Origin: Turnera subulata
Taxonomy: Eukaryota; Streptophyta; Magnoliopsida; Malpighiales; Passifloraceae
DNA: 64,000 nucleotides
Reading direction: 5' to 3'
Assembly (NCBI GenBank): GCA_028386065.3
Contig: JAKUCV010004732.1
Coordinates: forward strand, 4,209-68,208
The notes under the pieces are model-generated. The model had not been told where the DNA came from and did no database searches. It saw nothing but the letters and a program-made list of their open reading frames with translations. Below, one piece after another: positions 21,950 through 32,748 of the stretch (the stretch's first letter is position 1; the number at the start of each line of letters is the position of its first letter). Made by a program: the position numbers and the translations under genes.

Positions 21950-22865
21950 GGGGCCTCTGCACCTTTTACCGACTTGACCGGTAACCGGCTGTTCTCTTCT
22001 TTTCCTTTTTTTTTTTTTCCTTTCTAATAATCACATCATCCACACCAGTCATACGCATAGACGTCTCTCCCTATCTGTAACAATTCTTTTTTTTTTTTCC
22101 GTCAAAGAAAAATCTTTTTTTTTTTTAATTGGTACATACCTTTACATTTTTACTTACTTTTTATGGTTGTATTTTTTATTTAGATATTCATAATTAATCA
22201 GCACGTCATATTCATTCCAATTAATTAAATACATGTATAATATATCCATCATTTTTTATACTGGTTTTTTATGTAACTTAATATATTTATTAAGAGAATC
22301 TAAAAGAAAAAGCTAAGGAATTAATAAAGATGTGAACTTTATTGAAGAAAATTTAGGTTTGGGGGAGGAGTTTCTTATGAGCTTAAGGGTCTCTTGGCAA
22401 CAAGAAGGACATTAGGGTTTTTCTGAGTTCTCCTCCTTCCTCAAATACATTATTCTAATGCAATCTAACCGCCCTCTTTTTCTTTCATCTTCCAATCTAT
22501 CGGCTTTCATCATCCTTTATATTCATTGTCCATACGCGAAGCTGTGCAATACAACTGTGTTGAGTCTGGAATTCCCATGATTTCATGTTCGCCCTTGATT
22601 TCAAACATCCCTCTTAAACTCCTTACTTGTCGATTTTTCAACATTTTAACTTTTGGATCTGATGGCTTCTGTTCTCCCGTGCTCACACATTCATGGTGCA
22701 TTATGCGCACCCTTATCTATTGGTGGTTTTTTACCGTGGTTGCAGTAAGGCATTTCTTTTTCTCTCTCTTTATCTTTTATTCCTTTTCTCTCTCTTTATC
22801 TTCTGTTCCTCCTTCCCTTCTACTCTCTTTCACTCTTCTTCTCTCTTTACTTCTTTTTGTCAATA
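21950..22865. other. Intergenic, upstream of small gene; CT-rich block
   Basis: Poly-T runs at 22005-22018, 22087-22099 and 22116-22127. 22755-22860 is strongly CT-rich. 22500-22710 holds a 66-codon minus-strand open frame with no family resemblance; I do not call it a gene. Confidence 0.4.
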
Positions 22866-22869
22866 GGAA

Positions 22870-23179
22870 ATGCTTCATTAAGATAGAATACGATTACAGT
22901 GAATGACTATTACAAGCATCAAAAGAAAGTAAATTAACAAGCTCATTCGGAGGGTGAAAGAGCCACTGCAAAAGACATTGACGTTTTAAGGCCATTTTCG
23001 CCACCCAGTCCGCATCATGGTTAGCTTCTCTAGCGATCTTTCGTATATGAATACGAGGGTATTGACCAAGCTTGATTTTAATGGTATTGATAGAGCAAGG
23101 AGGACCGAATCCCTAAGTGACGTTGCCTCAACAACTAGTGGCGATGAGCACCAAATTCTGGAAAAAGTACCATCAATAA
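22870..23179 (-). pseudogene. LINE ORF2 C-terminus (RNase H end), 3' part
   Basis: Minus-strand reading gives SSPLVVEATSLRDSVLLAL, the usual 'SSPLVAEALALRDGLLLA' block of plant LINE RNase H domains. After a frameshift comes IRKIAREANHDADWVAKMAL, the 'REAN..AD.VA' block, then a short tail and stop near 22893. It is continuous with 28022-28760 once the copia element is removed. Confidence 0.85.
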
Positions 23180-23421
23180 TATTAGACAATGATAGAATTC
23201 CCAGTGGCTTATCACTTTAGCATGATCAGTTTATTTCTTTAGCGTAGCTATCTTGACCAGAGTTGTTATCCCAAACTGTATGAGTAGTTTACTCCTTGTA
23301 TAACTCTAACTGATGTAATATGTGAGCTGTACAATATCAGTATATAAGACTTCAATAGGCTACGCTTCATATGTAGCTATTATTCACTGCATATTATTAC
23401 TCTCTACTATACAATTCTTTA
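23180..23421 (+). repeat. 5' LTR of copia element
   Basis: 242 bp, TATTAGACAATG...TTCTTTA. Contains a probable TATA motif (tatataag, about 23340) shortly before a region that reads cttcaataggctacgc. Confidence 0.95.
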
Positions 23422-23436
23422 TGGTAGCGGAGCCAC
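23422..23436 (+). other. Primer-binding site of copia element
   Basis: TGGTAGCGGAGCCAC follows the 5' LTR with no gap. It resembles the initiator-Met tRNA site TGGTATCAGAGCC. Confidence 0.8.
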
Positions 23437-23504
23437 ACTCGGCTTAACCGCGTTATCTTTATTCTCTTATCTCTATTTTCTAGTTTTTCTTGCTGCTCTT
23501 TGTT

Positions 23505-24470
23505 ATGGTTACAGATCCACCTCCTTCCACAGGTCCATTGTATCAGGTCTTCTGGTACCAAAGGCAAGGAAATTGTCATACCTGCAGTAGCTCTTGCTCC
23601 AGTACAGAACCTGTCTAATTCTCATCAGGCCATATCCATCAAACTCTCTCATCACAATTATGTGTTTTGGCGGGCTCAAATTGAGTCGTTCTTGGCTGGT
23701 CAGGGTGTTCTTGGATATGTAACCGGCACTTTTCCCTGTCCTTCACCGATGATTGTCACTGCAGAGGGTGAAGCACAGCCTAATCCAGCATATGACCGTT
23801 GGATTCAGCAAGATCAGGCAATTTTAAGTAGCATCAACTCGTCCATTGCTGTTGAAGTCTTCCCAACAGTAGTTGGCAAGCGGACGTCCAAAGAAGCCTG
23901 GGATGCACTCGAGACCTCTCTTGCATCTTCCAATCAAGCACGCCGAATGGCGATCCATTCAGCCCAACAGATTTCTCAGCTTCCTAACGAGCCAGTCATG
24001 CAGTACTTAAACCGTGCTAAGCGTCTCTCAGACGAACTTGCTGCAAGTGGGCAGGCTATGCCTGCAACCGACTTTCAAATCAGTTTAATTTGGGGTTTAC
24101 AACCAGACCTCAAGACCTTTGCCACTACTGTAGCAGCCAGACCCGAGCCCCTCTCATTTGCTAAACTTCAAGGTGCTTTAATGTCTTATGAATCTCTCAA
24201 TAATGTCTTAAGTCTCTTGCTCTTGACAATCCAGCATCCGTCAAACCTGTGAAAGATGCACCTGTTTCAGTGGTTCCTACAGTTCATGTCACGTAGAGGC
24301 AGCCCTACATTCCTTCCTCGAGAGGTGGCCGAGGGCGCCGAGGATGAGGAGGTAACAATCAAAATTATAAGAATGATTTTTATCGCCCAAAATGCCAGAT
24401 CTGTGGAAAGCTAGGGCATACAGCTCAAAATTGTTATCAGCGTAATGCCAATCTTTCTCCTTCTGTGAAC
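23505..24470 (+). pseudogene. copia gag, frameshifted
   Basis: ATG at 23505 (MVTDPPPSTG), then a shift to another frame near 23545. That frame holds the copia gag core: KLSHHNYVFWRAQIESFL near 23640-23700. It shifts again near 24215 to the pol frame, which holds TAG at 24294, TGA at 24345 and the zinc knuckle CQICGKLGHTAQNC (about 24390). The protein would form the particle and bind element RNA. Both stops can come from C-to-T changes (CAG, CGA). Confidence 0.85.
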
Positions 24471-27400
24471 ACTGTCTCTCATGGATCCAATTCATATTCT
24501 GCTAATCAGTGGTTCCCCGATACTGGTGCGAGTCATCATGTGACTCCAGATTCGCATTACCTTCATCCTTATTCAGAATATCCTGGCAGTGACTCGGTTC
24601 AGGTTGGTAATGGTCATGATCTATCCATTGCTGGTGTGGGTAATACTTCTATTCCTTCCTCTTCTCGTCCTTTATTTGTCAATAACATTCTTTATGTCCC
24701 TGAAATCACAAAATCTCTTCTCTCAGTTCAACAATTTTCCAATGATAATAATGTGTTTTTTGAGTTTCAGCCGGACTTGTTTTTTGTCAAGGATCGAATC
24801 ACCGGCAAGAGCAGTAATGGCCTATACACTTTCAATCAGTCCCTCTCGTCTGGTGGTCCGCAGGCTTTGTCTGTTGTCAGGGTTGAAGCTGAGATATGGC
24901 TCCGTCGTCTTGGACATCCCAATTTACAAGTTCAACAACATCTTTTCAATAAGCTTTGCTTACCTGTGTCTTCTAGTTCACGTTTTAATTCTTGTGTTTT
25001 TTGCCCGTTAGGGAAATTGTCTCGAACTCATTTGTCTGCCACTTCTAGTCGAATGAATAAACCTTTGGATCTTATTTTTACAGATGTTTGGGGACCTTCC
25101 CCATCTACGAGTGTTTCTGGTTTTTGTTATTATGTCCTTTTTGTGGATGATTATAGTAAGTTTATGTGGCTTTTCCCTCTTAAACGCAAGTCTGACGTTT
25201 ATGAAACCTTTCGTAAATTTCAAACCCAGGTTGAACGTCTGTTTGGCACAAAAATAAAATCTGTCCAAAGTGACTGGGGTGGAGAATATAGGTCTCTTCA
25301 TCAATGGTTTCAAGCTTGTGGTATTGTTCATCGGGTACAGTGTCCACATACACATGAACAACAGGGCTCAGTAGAGCGACGACATCATCATGTTGTGGAC
25401 ACCGGCCTGACACTTATGGCTACAGCCAACATACCGTTTTTGTATTGGCATTTTGCTCTTGAAACAGCAGTATTTCTTTTTAATATGCTACCCACACGTA
25501 TTCTTGGAAACAAATCTCCACATGAAATTCTCTTTAAAGCACAACCAGACTATAGTTTTCTAAAGGTTTTTGGTTGTCTCAGTTACCCTTATTTGCGTCC
25601 ATATAACAAAAATAAATTCTCTTTTCGATCAGCTCCTTATGTGTTTTTGGGATATAGTCCTTTGCATAAGGGTTATCGATGCTTGGATTTGGCTACTTGA
25701 CGCATGTATGTTGCCTGTCATGTCAAATTTTTTGCAACGGTTTTTCCTTTTTTAAAAAATGTTCAATCACAGCAGCACTCTTCAAGAGAGTCCTCTGAGA
25801 CGTGGGTTTCTGTGCCTCTCACGGTCTTCTTCCCTGACAATGGATGCTTGCCGAAGCCCACTTTGACTCCAACACCATCTCCTACTGCTGCCTTGCCCGT
25901 CTCTCCGAATGTATCTAGACAGAATGTCCTAACTCCGGTTCCACCCCTTTTGGTGTCTATCCCAGATGTGTCTCCTTCTTCAACTCCACAACCTGTCTCA
26001 TCTACCCTCTCTAGCACCACTAGAATTATCTCTCATAGACAGCTCACTTACTCACCAACAGGTCTTTTTGATCCTGATCCCGTAATATCAACATCACCGC
26101 CTTCTTCTCCCACTTCGCAACCTGTCACTCCCACACCTCCAAAGCGTATGACTTTGAGACCATACCCGAAACATGTTGAACATTTTTCTCCCTCAAACTA
26201 CCTCACCCAAAAACAATCATTACCAGAATTTGAACCAACCTCTTTCACTGAGGCTAATAAGTATGCTGTGTGGAGAACTGCAATGCTGGATGAAATAAAT
26301 GCTCTAATCCGGAATCGTACATGGCGGCTTGTGCCATATCGTGATGGCATGAATCTTGTTGGTCATAAGTGGGTGTTCCGAATAAAGAAGAAGGCTAATG
26401 GTGAGGTTGAGTGATATAAAGCTCGGTTGGTTGCCAAAGGATTTCATCGACGAGAAGGTATTGACTACAAAGAGATCTTTAGCCCAGTAGTCAAACCTAC
26501 AACAATTCGGGTTGTGCTCTCATATGCTCTTTCTTCTGGCTGGTCTGTCCAACAACTTGACGTCCAGAATGCCTTTCTTCATGGCAATCTGGACGAAGAT
26601 GTCTACATGACTCAACCTCAAGGGTTCCTGGCATCAGACAAGCCACATCATGTCTGCAAGTTGCAGAAATCTTTGTATGGGCTTAAACAGGCACCGAGGG
26701 CTTGGTACAAGCACCTTAGTGATTATCTACTCACGCTTGGGTTTTGTATCTCCAAGTCGGATTCTTCTCTGATGATTTACAAGCATGGTATTGTCACTTC
26801 GTATGTCTTGATCTATGTTGACGATATTCTTGTGACAGGGAATAATTCAAATTTTCTTCGTGAGCTGATCCAAAAGTTGGGTGATGAGTTCTCTCTTCGA
26901 CATCTTGGCAGTGCAAATTATTTCCTTGGTGTTGAGTTGACTTCTAATGACAAGGGCCTACTGCTTACTCAACGAAAATATGTCCAAGACCTTCTGCACA
27001 AGACAGGGATGACCAAAAGTAAAGGTTTGCACACTCCTTCTTCTACTACGATGAAGTTGACACGGATTGGGGGTAAGGAATTTAATGATCCCACGTTGTA
27101 TAGGCAGATAGTGGGCTCACTTCAATATCTGGGTATCACAAGACCTGACATTATTTTTGTTGTTAATAGAGTAAGTCAGTTCATGCAACAACCCACTGAG
27201 GAGCACTTTCAGGCAGTAAAACATATTCTGAGGTACTTAAAACAAATAGCACATTATGGTTTGCAGCTTCGACGACAAACTAATGCTTCTTTGCATGTCT
27301 ATACCGATGTTGATTGGGGTGGTAGTCCTGATGATGGAAAATCAACGGGTGGCTACTTAGTCTTTTTCGGTACAAATCTGGTGTCTTGGGCTCCGAAAAA

Positions 27401-27767
27401 ACAACGAACAGTGGCAAGGTCATCAACGGAGGCTGAGTATAAAGCAGTCGCTGATGGTACAGCAGAATTAATTTGGGTTCAATCATTGTTGGGAGAGCTG
27501 GGAATCCGACATGATGTTCCACAGGTCTGGTGTGATAACATTGGAGCTACTTATCTATGTCATAATTCTGTTCAGCATCCTCGAACAAAACACGTTGCTC
27601 TTGATTATCACTTTGTTTGGGAACAGGTCGCTACAAATCGGCTGCGCATTCAGTATGTTCAAAGTTCTGACCAACTAGCAGATATTCTCACCAAACCATT
27701 TCCTGTTAAATGTTATTCTCTGTTACGAAGCAAACTTAACCTTGGATCACCACCCGGCTTAGTTTGA
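24471..27767 (+). pseudogene. copia pol (protease, integrase, reverse transcriptase, RNase H), two stops
   Basis: One frame runs from the gag knuckle to the TGA at 27765. In order: protease WFPDTGASHHVT (24510); GAG-pre-integrase motif AEIWLRRLGHPNLQ (24888); integrase acidic residues in IFTDVWG, QSDWGGEY and GSVERRHHHV (25070-25390); reverse transcriptase YVDDILVTG (26816); RNase [23 protein letters not shown] and CDNIGATYL (27300-27550). TGA codons at 25698 and 26412 interrupt it. The integrase-before-RT order defines Ty1/copia. The hydrophilic proline-rich linker (25850-26150) is normal in this superfamily. Confidence 0.93.
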
Positions 27768-27774
27768 GGGAGAG

Positions 27775-28016
27775 TATTAGACAATGATAGAATTCCCAGT
27801 GGCTTATCACTTTAGCATGATCAGTTTATCTCTTTAGCATAGCCATCTTGACCAGAGTTGTTATCCCAAACTGTATGAGTAGTTTACTCCTTGTATAACT
27901 CTAACTGATGTAATATGTGAGCTGTACAATATCATTATATAAGACTTCAATAGGCTACGCTTCATATGTAGCTATTATTCACTGCATATTATTACTCTCT
28001 ACTATACAGTTCTTTA
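27775..28016 (+). repeat. 3' LTR of copia element
   Basis: 242 bp, 98 % identical to the 5' LTR. The four altered regions are near 27830, 27840, 27935 and 28009. Confidence 0.95.
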
Positions 28017-28021
28017 AATAA

Positions 28022-28760
28022 CAATACCATCAGAATTCCTGTAGACGATCCCAACTCTTGCCATCTTATTGGTATCGTCAAAAGCCGATCATAATTCAGC
28101 TTAATCATATTGCTAGTAGGTGCCTCCCAGTGGCGGTGAACCTAGGGAACTTCCGATGGGATGCTGATATTGAGGAGTTGAGCAAAAGGCAAAAAAGTTT
28201 GGGAGATCTCACTTGCTAACATCATTGCCTTCTGGGCAGCACGTTGCGGGTTAGGGGTTTCCCCATTGAAGAGATCAACATTCCTTGTAAGTCATATTAA
28301 CCAGTATAAATGAGTATCTATTCCAACACTTGGGGGCCCCTCTTGATCTTTGATCCTTTCCATCCATTCCGCCCACCAGTGTGCAAAGGAGGTGACTCCC
28401 TATTGTGGGATTTTAATGGTTAGGGGCGAGGCAAACCACGTACCCTGAGCATATGCACAGAAGAACAAAAAGTGTTCCAAAGATTCCTCTTCTAAACCAC
28501 AAATCTGGCATGTAGCATCCCTAAAGCAACCTCGTTTGTTCAAGGCCGAGGCTGAGGGGAGTGTATTATGCAGGAGCTTCTACAAAAAGATCTTTATTTT
28601 CGGCGCTAATTTCAGCTTCCAAACACCCTTTCAGACCGTATCAAATAACCCCCTCATTATTAGAGGTGGCAAAACCTGGAGGTGATTGCGATGAACCCAA
28701 TAGCCTGACTTTGTGGAGTAAGGCCAAAAGAATTATAGTGTCAAACTAAGGTATCATCAA
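28022..28760 (-). pseudogene. LINE ORF2 segment (zinc-binding RT domain and RNase H start)
   Basis: Minus-strand reading: KGVWKLKLAPKIKIFL near 28610 and CQICGLEEESLEHFLFFC near 28510 form the zf-RVT domain that follows reverse transcriptase in plant L1-like elements. Then FNGETPNPQRAAQKAM (28265) and the RNase H start KLNYD...GIVYRNSDGI (28105-28030). The copia element inserted just after this block. Stops and frameshifts show it is inactive. Confidence 0.88.
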
Positions 28761-29259
28761 CATTGGCAGCTATCGGGATTCTCAGAATAACTTTGCCTCT
28801 TGTTCTCTCTTTGCTTGTGTCTGGCTACTACAGTCCCCCTCTATGCTCTTTATTCCTTTTACTATGTGTACTCTCTTCCGCTCTTCCTTTTTTCTTCTTT
28901 ATGGCTCATGTTGATGAGTTAGTCATCCCTCTTATGGCCTCATTGGTGGCTTTGCCACTTGTGAAGACAAGTTCATTCTCCAACCCAAAAGAAAGAAATT
29001 ATTTTCTCTCCAATCTATGAGTTAGGGCAAATCATTCATGTCTTATCCTTGCCCCATCAATTTTTGTGTGTCTTGCCTGGTCATCGAGGTTGGAGTTACC
29101 CTTCCCTTTTTCGGTTTGTTATTGAGTTCTTCAAGGTGATGAATATTGCTCTTATAAGTACAGCTTCTATCTTAGTTCCATCTTGGTGCTTTTGAGCATT
29201 AGTGTTATCTTCATAGGGTCAGGCTTTTTGTTCTAGTATTTTTAAGTTTTTCCAAGTTA
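28761..29259. other. Unassigned sequence between LINE and copia remnants
   Basis: T-rich and pyrimidine-rich, no frame with a recognisable motif. Confidence 0.4.
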
Positions 29260-30030
29260 ACTATTAAATACTTTTGCCACATTGATTCTCTATTTTGTTC
29301 TGTGGCTTCTTTGAACTTTTTAAGTCCTCATATTTGTATTGCATCAAGTGCACATACCCATATCTTGAATAACCATCAATAAAGGTAATAAAATAAAGAT
29401 ATTCTCCTTTAGCATATGTTTACATCGGTCCACTTACATGAGAATATATTAGGTTTAATACACCGCAGGCTCTAACTTGCCACTAAAGGGTAATCTTGTT
29501 ATTTTGCCAGATAAGTATGATTCACATGTATCATATGATTTATAATCAAATAATCATAAGTTACCAAATTGGTGCAATTTATTCATGCGATTCTCACTAA
29601 TATGGCTGAGACGCTAATGCCATAAGTAAGAGAATTTCAAACTTTCTTTATGATAATCAAGAATATAAATTTCATTCACATTTGTGCCAGAATAATAAGA
29701 CATATTATTTTTTAATAAAGAATAACAACTGTCTTTATTAATGGAAACATTAAAATCTTGTTCAATAAGATAAGAAATTAAAATAATATTTTTTTGATAA
29801 AGAAGGAACATAATAATATTAATCTAAAGATAAACATATTGAATATGTTTTTATAGTTAAGGCAACAATTTTTGCTCCATTTGTAACTGGTAGGTCCATA
29901 ACTCCTTTGCAACTTCTTACCGCTCTTTTCTAAAAAAAGAAAAAAAACTTCCTACTGATCTTTAGGTTATGTAGATCAGAACATAAGTGAGAACCACATC
30001 CAGTATCTAACACCCAAGAATGGTTAAAAG
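29260..30030 (-). pseudogene. Degenerate copia protease-integrase fragment
   Basis: Minus-strand reading near 30000 gives HSWVLDTGCGSHLCSDL, the copia protease active site. Near 29450-29330 it gives HVSGPM then AKGEYLYFITFIDGYSRYGYV, the start of the integrase core (D..GP...Y.....DDYSRY). Many stops lie between. No LTR can be assigned. It is an old relic unrelated to the 23-28 kb element by sequence. Confidence 0.75.
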
Positions 30031-30119
30031 CAATATAATGGTATTAATTTCAATCATATTGATACCTTATTAGTATGTTTGGCTAAAATTTTTGAAATTT
30101 TATATTAGTATAGTAAGAT

Positions 30120-30285
30120 TGAATGTTATTAAATCCAGACCAAGCCGATTGGTTGAACCTGATTAACCGTGACCCTATTAGCTCTCAGAGTTAATAACTA
30201 CTTTGTAAATTTTTGGTTGAACCTAGGTTTGACCATTTTTTTTACCCAAAAAAACCTTGACCTCCCGTCCGGGTTCAATAACATT
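30120..30285. mobile_element. MITE, 166 bp, hAT-like
   Basis: Inverted ends: aatgttattaaatccagac on the left and the complement of the right end aatgttattgaacccggac. An exact 8-bp target duplication AGTAAGAT flanks it (30112-30119 and 30286-30293), which fits hAT transposition. No coding content. Confidence 0.85.
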
Positions 30286-30293
30286 AGTAAGAT

Positions 30294-30798
30294 AGACTTA
30301 TATCAATTACATTTTTATTTATCTTTTAAAAATAAATAACGTACCTACAAAAATAAAAATAAAAAAAGAATATATCATACAAAAAATTATAATTATTATC
30401 TAATTTAACTCAAATTTCAGGCCACGGGAGTGTGTATACTACCTAATTGATTAAATCAAAATGCATTGAGTGAGAGGCAAAATGATAGGCTCCTAATACA
30501 ACTCATCATTGATAAAGCTTTCACTTCATTAAGAAAAATGGCCTTCTTTCTTCACGGATCTAAAGCTAAAACCTTTGCCTTTCTATCTCCCTAAAGCTCA
30601 AGTCTTTGTTTTACAAATACCATAATTTACATGTTATTTCTCTCTTTTTCCTTGCTCTCTATTCCTACCTCTTACAACCCCAATACTTACTTTGTCGTTT
30701 GAACAATATCTCTTCCTTTGCTCCCTTTTGTGAGAATTGTGTTCTATTTTTGTTGACTTTGATGCACTCGGTGTTTTCTTGATTATCTTGTCGCAGTT
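30294..30798. other. Unassigned AT-rich sequence
   Basis: No coding, RNA or transposon signature that I can support. Confidence 0.4.
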
Positions 30799-31775
30799 TG
30801 TTAGCACCCAAATTTGTCATGTCATTGTCATGTCGTTTTCTTGCATTTAAATGTGCCTAGCTTCATATCGTCACATTTAGAGTCAATAAAAATTTTAAAA
30901 TATTTTTCAAGGGTCGTAAGGACCATATATTTATCATTTTATCGTGCCAAAAAACATTTTGGAACCCCTTGGGATTTTCTTTAAATTTTTTGAGAGTGTG
31001 GCATAGTCTCCTTATTTTTTTCTTGAAGACGTAGCAGTCATCCTCGTAATCGATCAGCCACTTATCATGACATACCGGTCATCATCTTGACCGACCGGCC
31101 ATAGACCATGACATACTAGTCACAGGGGAAGCCATACCGGTCAAAGTTGCAGAGAAAATAGCATGAGACCGAAGACTGCTAAGCATGGTCAGTCGGCCAC
31201 CACCACCGGCCACCCATGGTCGATCCGCCATACTCCATGGCATGGATGGCCGGCCAGCCCTCCTCCACGGCCACCCATGGATTGTGAATGGTGTTTTATA
31301 GCTTCAGGTGTTCGATTTTCTACCGGGCGTGAAAAGTTGGGTTTTTGTCAAAATTTTGAACCGTTTTACGAGCATATTCTAGACACAAAAACGTATCTCC
31401 ACTCTTTTCTGAGAATTTTCTAAGGTCCGAGTGGGCCCTATTTATGCTTTCCAAAGTTCTTGACCTAAAGCCATCAAATACATTGCGATGACCGATCGGT
31501 CATATATTTTGAATTAAAGCCATGGATTGATGACCGGTCGGCCACCAATTTTCAACTAAAGCCATGAGTAACTACTTGCACTTATATCTACGACTATGAA
31601 ACTCCTTAGAAAAACTATAAATAGGGGTGTCTCCCTTCGTTTTTCCTTGCCCCGAGAGCTGCGCTCTCTAGTGCATGTTTTTGTATGTTTCCGTCATTTT
31701 GATGTGTATGATTTATACACATTTTGGGCCTTTAATTTAATAGTTAGGAGGTTTTATGGAGCTTAAAGCAGGCTA
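30799..31775 (+). mobile_element. LTR-like segment, probably Tat-related, plus strand
   Basis: Starts TGTTAGCACCCAAATTTGTCATG, similar to the Tat-like LTR start TGTGATCACCCAAATTTAG (complement of 19600). It contains many GACCGG/CCGGTC motifs (31020-31560). It has a TATA box at 31616, about 815 bases from the start. The 3' end is not clear; another LTR fragment begins near 31776. Confidence 0.5.
31616..31623 (+). promoter_or_regulatory. TATA box TATAAATA of LTR-like segment
   Basis: CTATAAATAGGGGTG on the plus strand, the same core as in the minus-strand LTR at 17955-19600. Confidence 0.6.
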
Positions 31776-32090
31776 AATAAAACTCTTGTGTCCCAATTTG
31801 TTAATATAAAACATAAATAAAATATAAAATGACTAAATTGCCCTTATCATCCCGGGACACGAACATCATGAAACAATGCATCTTATCACACAAGTAACTT
31901 AAACCGGCAATGCCGCCCAACAATTAGAACCACATATCAAAATCAAGCCTGAACAATAATATCACAAAGAAACGCAGCGGAATATAAATCAATAATCAAA
32001 CTTCAACAATTATGCATGTCAACTACGGATCCGCCCCGAAGGTAAATAGACACAGTTACCTGAATGCATTCCATGATCCACGATTAGTCA
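31776..32090 (-). mobile_element. LTR edge fragment, gypsy-like family D
   Basis: Reads aaactcttgtgtcccaattt, then aaaatgactaaattgccctt and cccgggacacgaa. This is the same landmark order as the edge of LTR A (tgaaacacccgtgtcccaattt, accaaaatgcccctgaa, cccgggacacgaa). It breaks off after about 300 bp. A related but distinct family. Confidence 0.65.
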
Positions 32091-32255
32091 ACTTGTGTGG
32101 AAAAGTGATTGGCTTGTTAGTTAACGTGCCTAGGGTTACAGGTTAAACTTAAGATCTTCTCATTGGCATGCTTTTATTTAATTGTCATGACTAAGTATCT
32201 TATGCGAAGTGTATGTTCGTAGGATGTTATGGACATAGGAATGTTGAGGCTATCT

Positions 32256-32748
32256 TGTGACACCTGGGGTCTATGAGGGCGGGAAGTGTACGCCAGTGTC
32301 GGGATGAGCATGGACAAAGAGCGGCTTCTGACAGGCTTCTACACAGAGGGGCACACGATGAACCAAATCCACACTGGAATAGGAGAGATCCTAAGACTGT
32401 GGAGGGATAGGGTTGCACAGTTGGGGCAATTTCGTAATTATACAAGTATGAGACTGTGTGATTAAGAATAACTCAAACGAAGTGATTTCGAGGTGGTACA
32501 GTTATGGAACTGTACAATCGAGAATAGCTTAAATGGTTTGATAGGTACTAACTATATCAACAAGGTGCACCTACCTTTTCAGTGCTCTTTTCATAAGAAC
32601 TCCAAAGTTAAACGTGTTTGACTTGGAGCAATTCTGGGATGGGTGACCTCCTAGGAAGTTTTTCTCGGAAACATGAGAGTGAGGACAAAGCATGTCGGAA
32701 AGGTCCCGTGTTGGTATGTAGTGGCAATCGACAAGCCGGGACATTACA
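32256..32748 (+). mobile_element. Cassandra-type LTR with 5S-like domain
   Basis: The right edge GGGACATTACA and the block GAGGACAAAGCATGTCGG / CCCGTGTTGGT before it are the usual end of Cassandra LTRs, terminal-repeat retrotransposons that carry a 5S RNA domain. A TGTGACACC start at 32256 is my best left edge. It makes the LTR 493 bp, longer than I would expect, so the left limit is uncertain and the first ~200 bp could belong to another LTR. No primer-binding site or second LTR is visible. Confidence 0.75.
32564..32668 (+). pseudogene. 5S rRNA-like domain inside Cassandra LTR
   Basis: CATAAGAACTCCAAAGTTAA, CGTGTTTGACTTGGAGCAAT and GGGATGGGTGACCTCCT match plant 5S rRNA (CAGAACTCCGAAGTTAAGCGTGCTTG, GGATGGGTGACCTCCTGGGAAG) with scattered changes. 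This is not a 5S gene of the tandem array. In Cassandra the domain keeps pol III promoter boxes and 5S folding. Confidence 0.88.

Larger units (their letters stand above)
23180..28016 (+). mobile_element. Ty1/copia retrotransposon, 4837 bp, complete
   Basis: Two 242-bp LTRs that differ at five positions (about 2 %), a primer-binding site, gag-pol, a polypurine tract (27763-27774, TTTGAGGGAGAG) and a 5-bp target duplication AATAA (23175-23179 and 28017-28021). The LTRs begin TATTAG and end CTTTA, so the ends are TA...TA and not TG...CA. It sits inside a LINE. Coding capacity is lost through one or two frameshifts and four stops. Confidence 0.95.

Noticed and set aside
22510..22710. 66-codon frame upstream of the LINE
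   Set aside because: No domain, no splice or promoter context.
25763..26020. Minus-strand frame opposite copia pol
   Set aside because: Shadow of the proline/serine-rich pol linker.
32564..32668. A functional 5S rRNA gene
   Set aside because: Diverged at many positions and embedded in a Cassandra-type LTR, not in a tandem 5S array.
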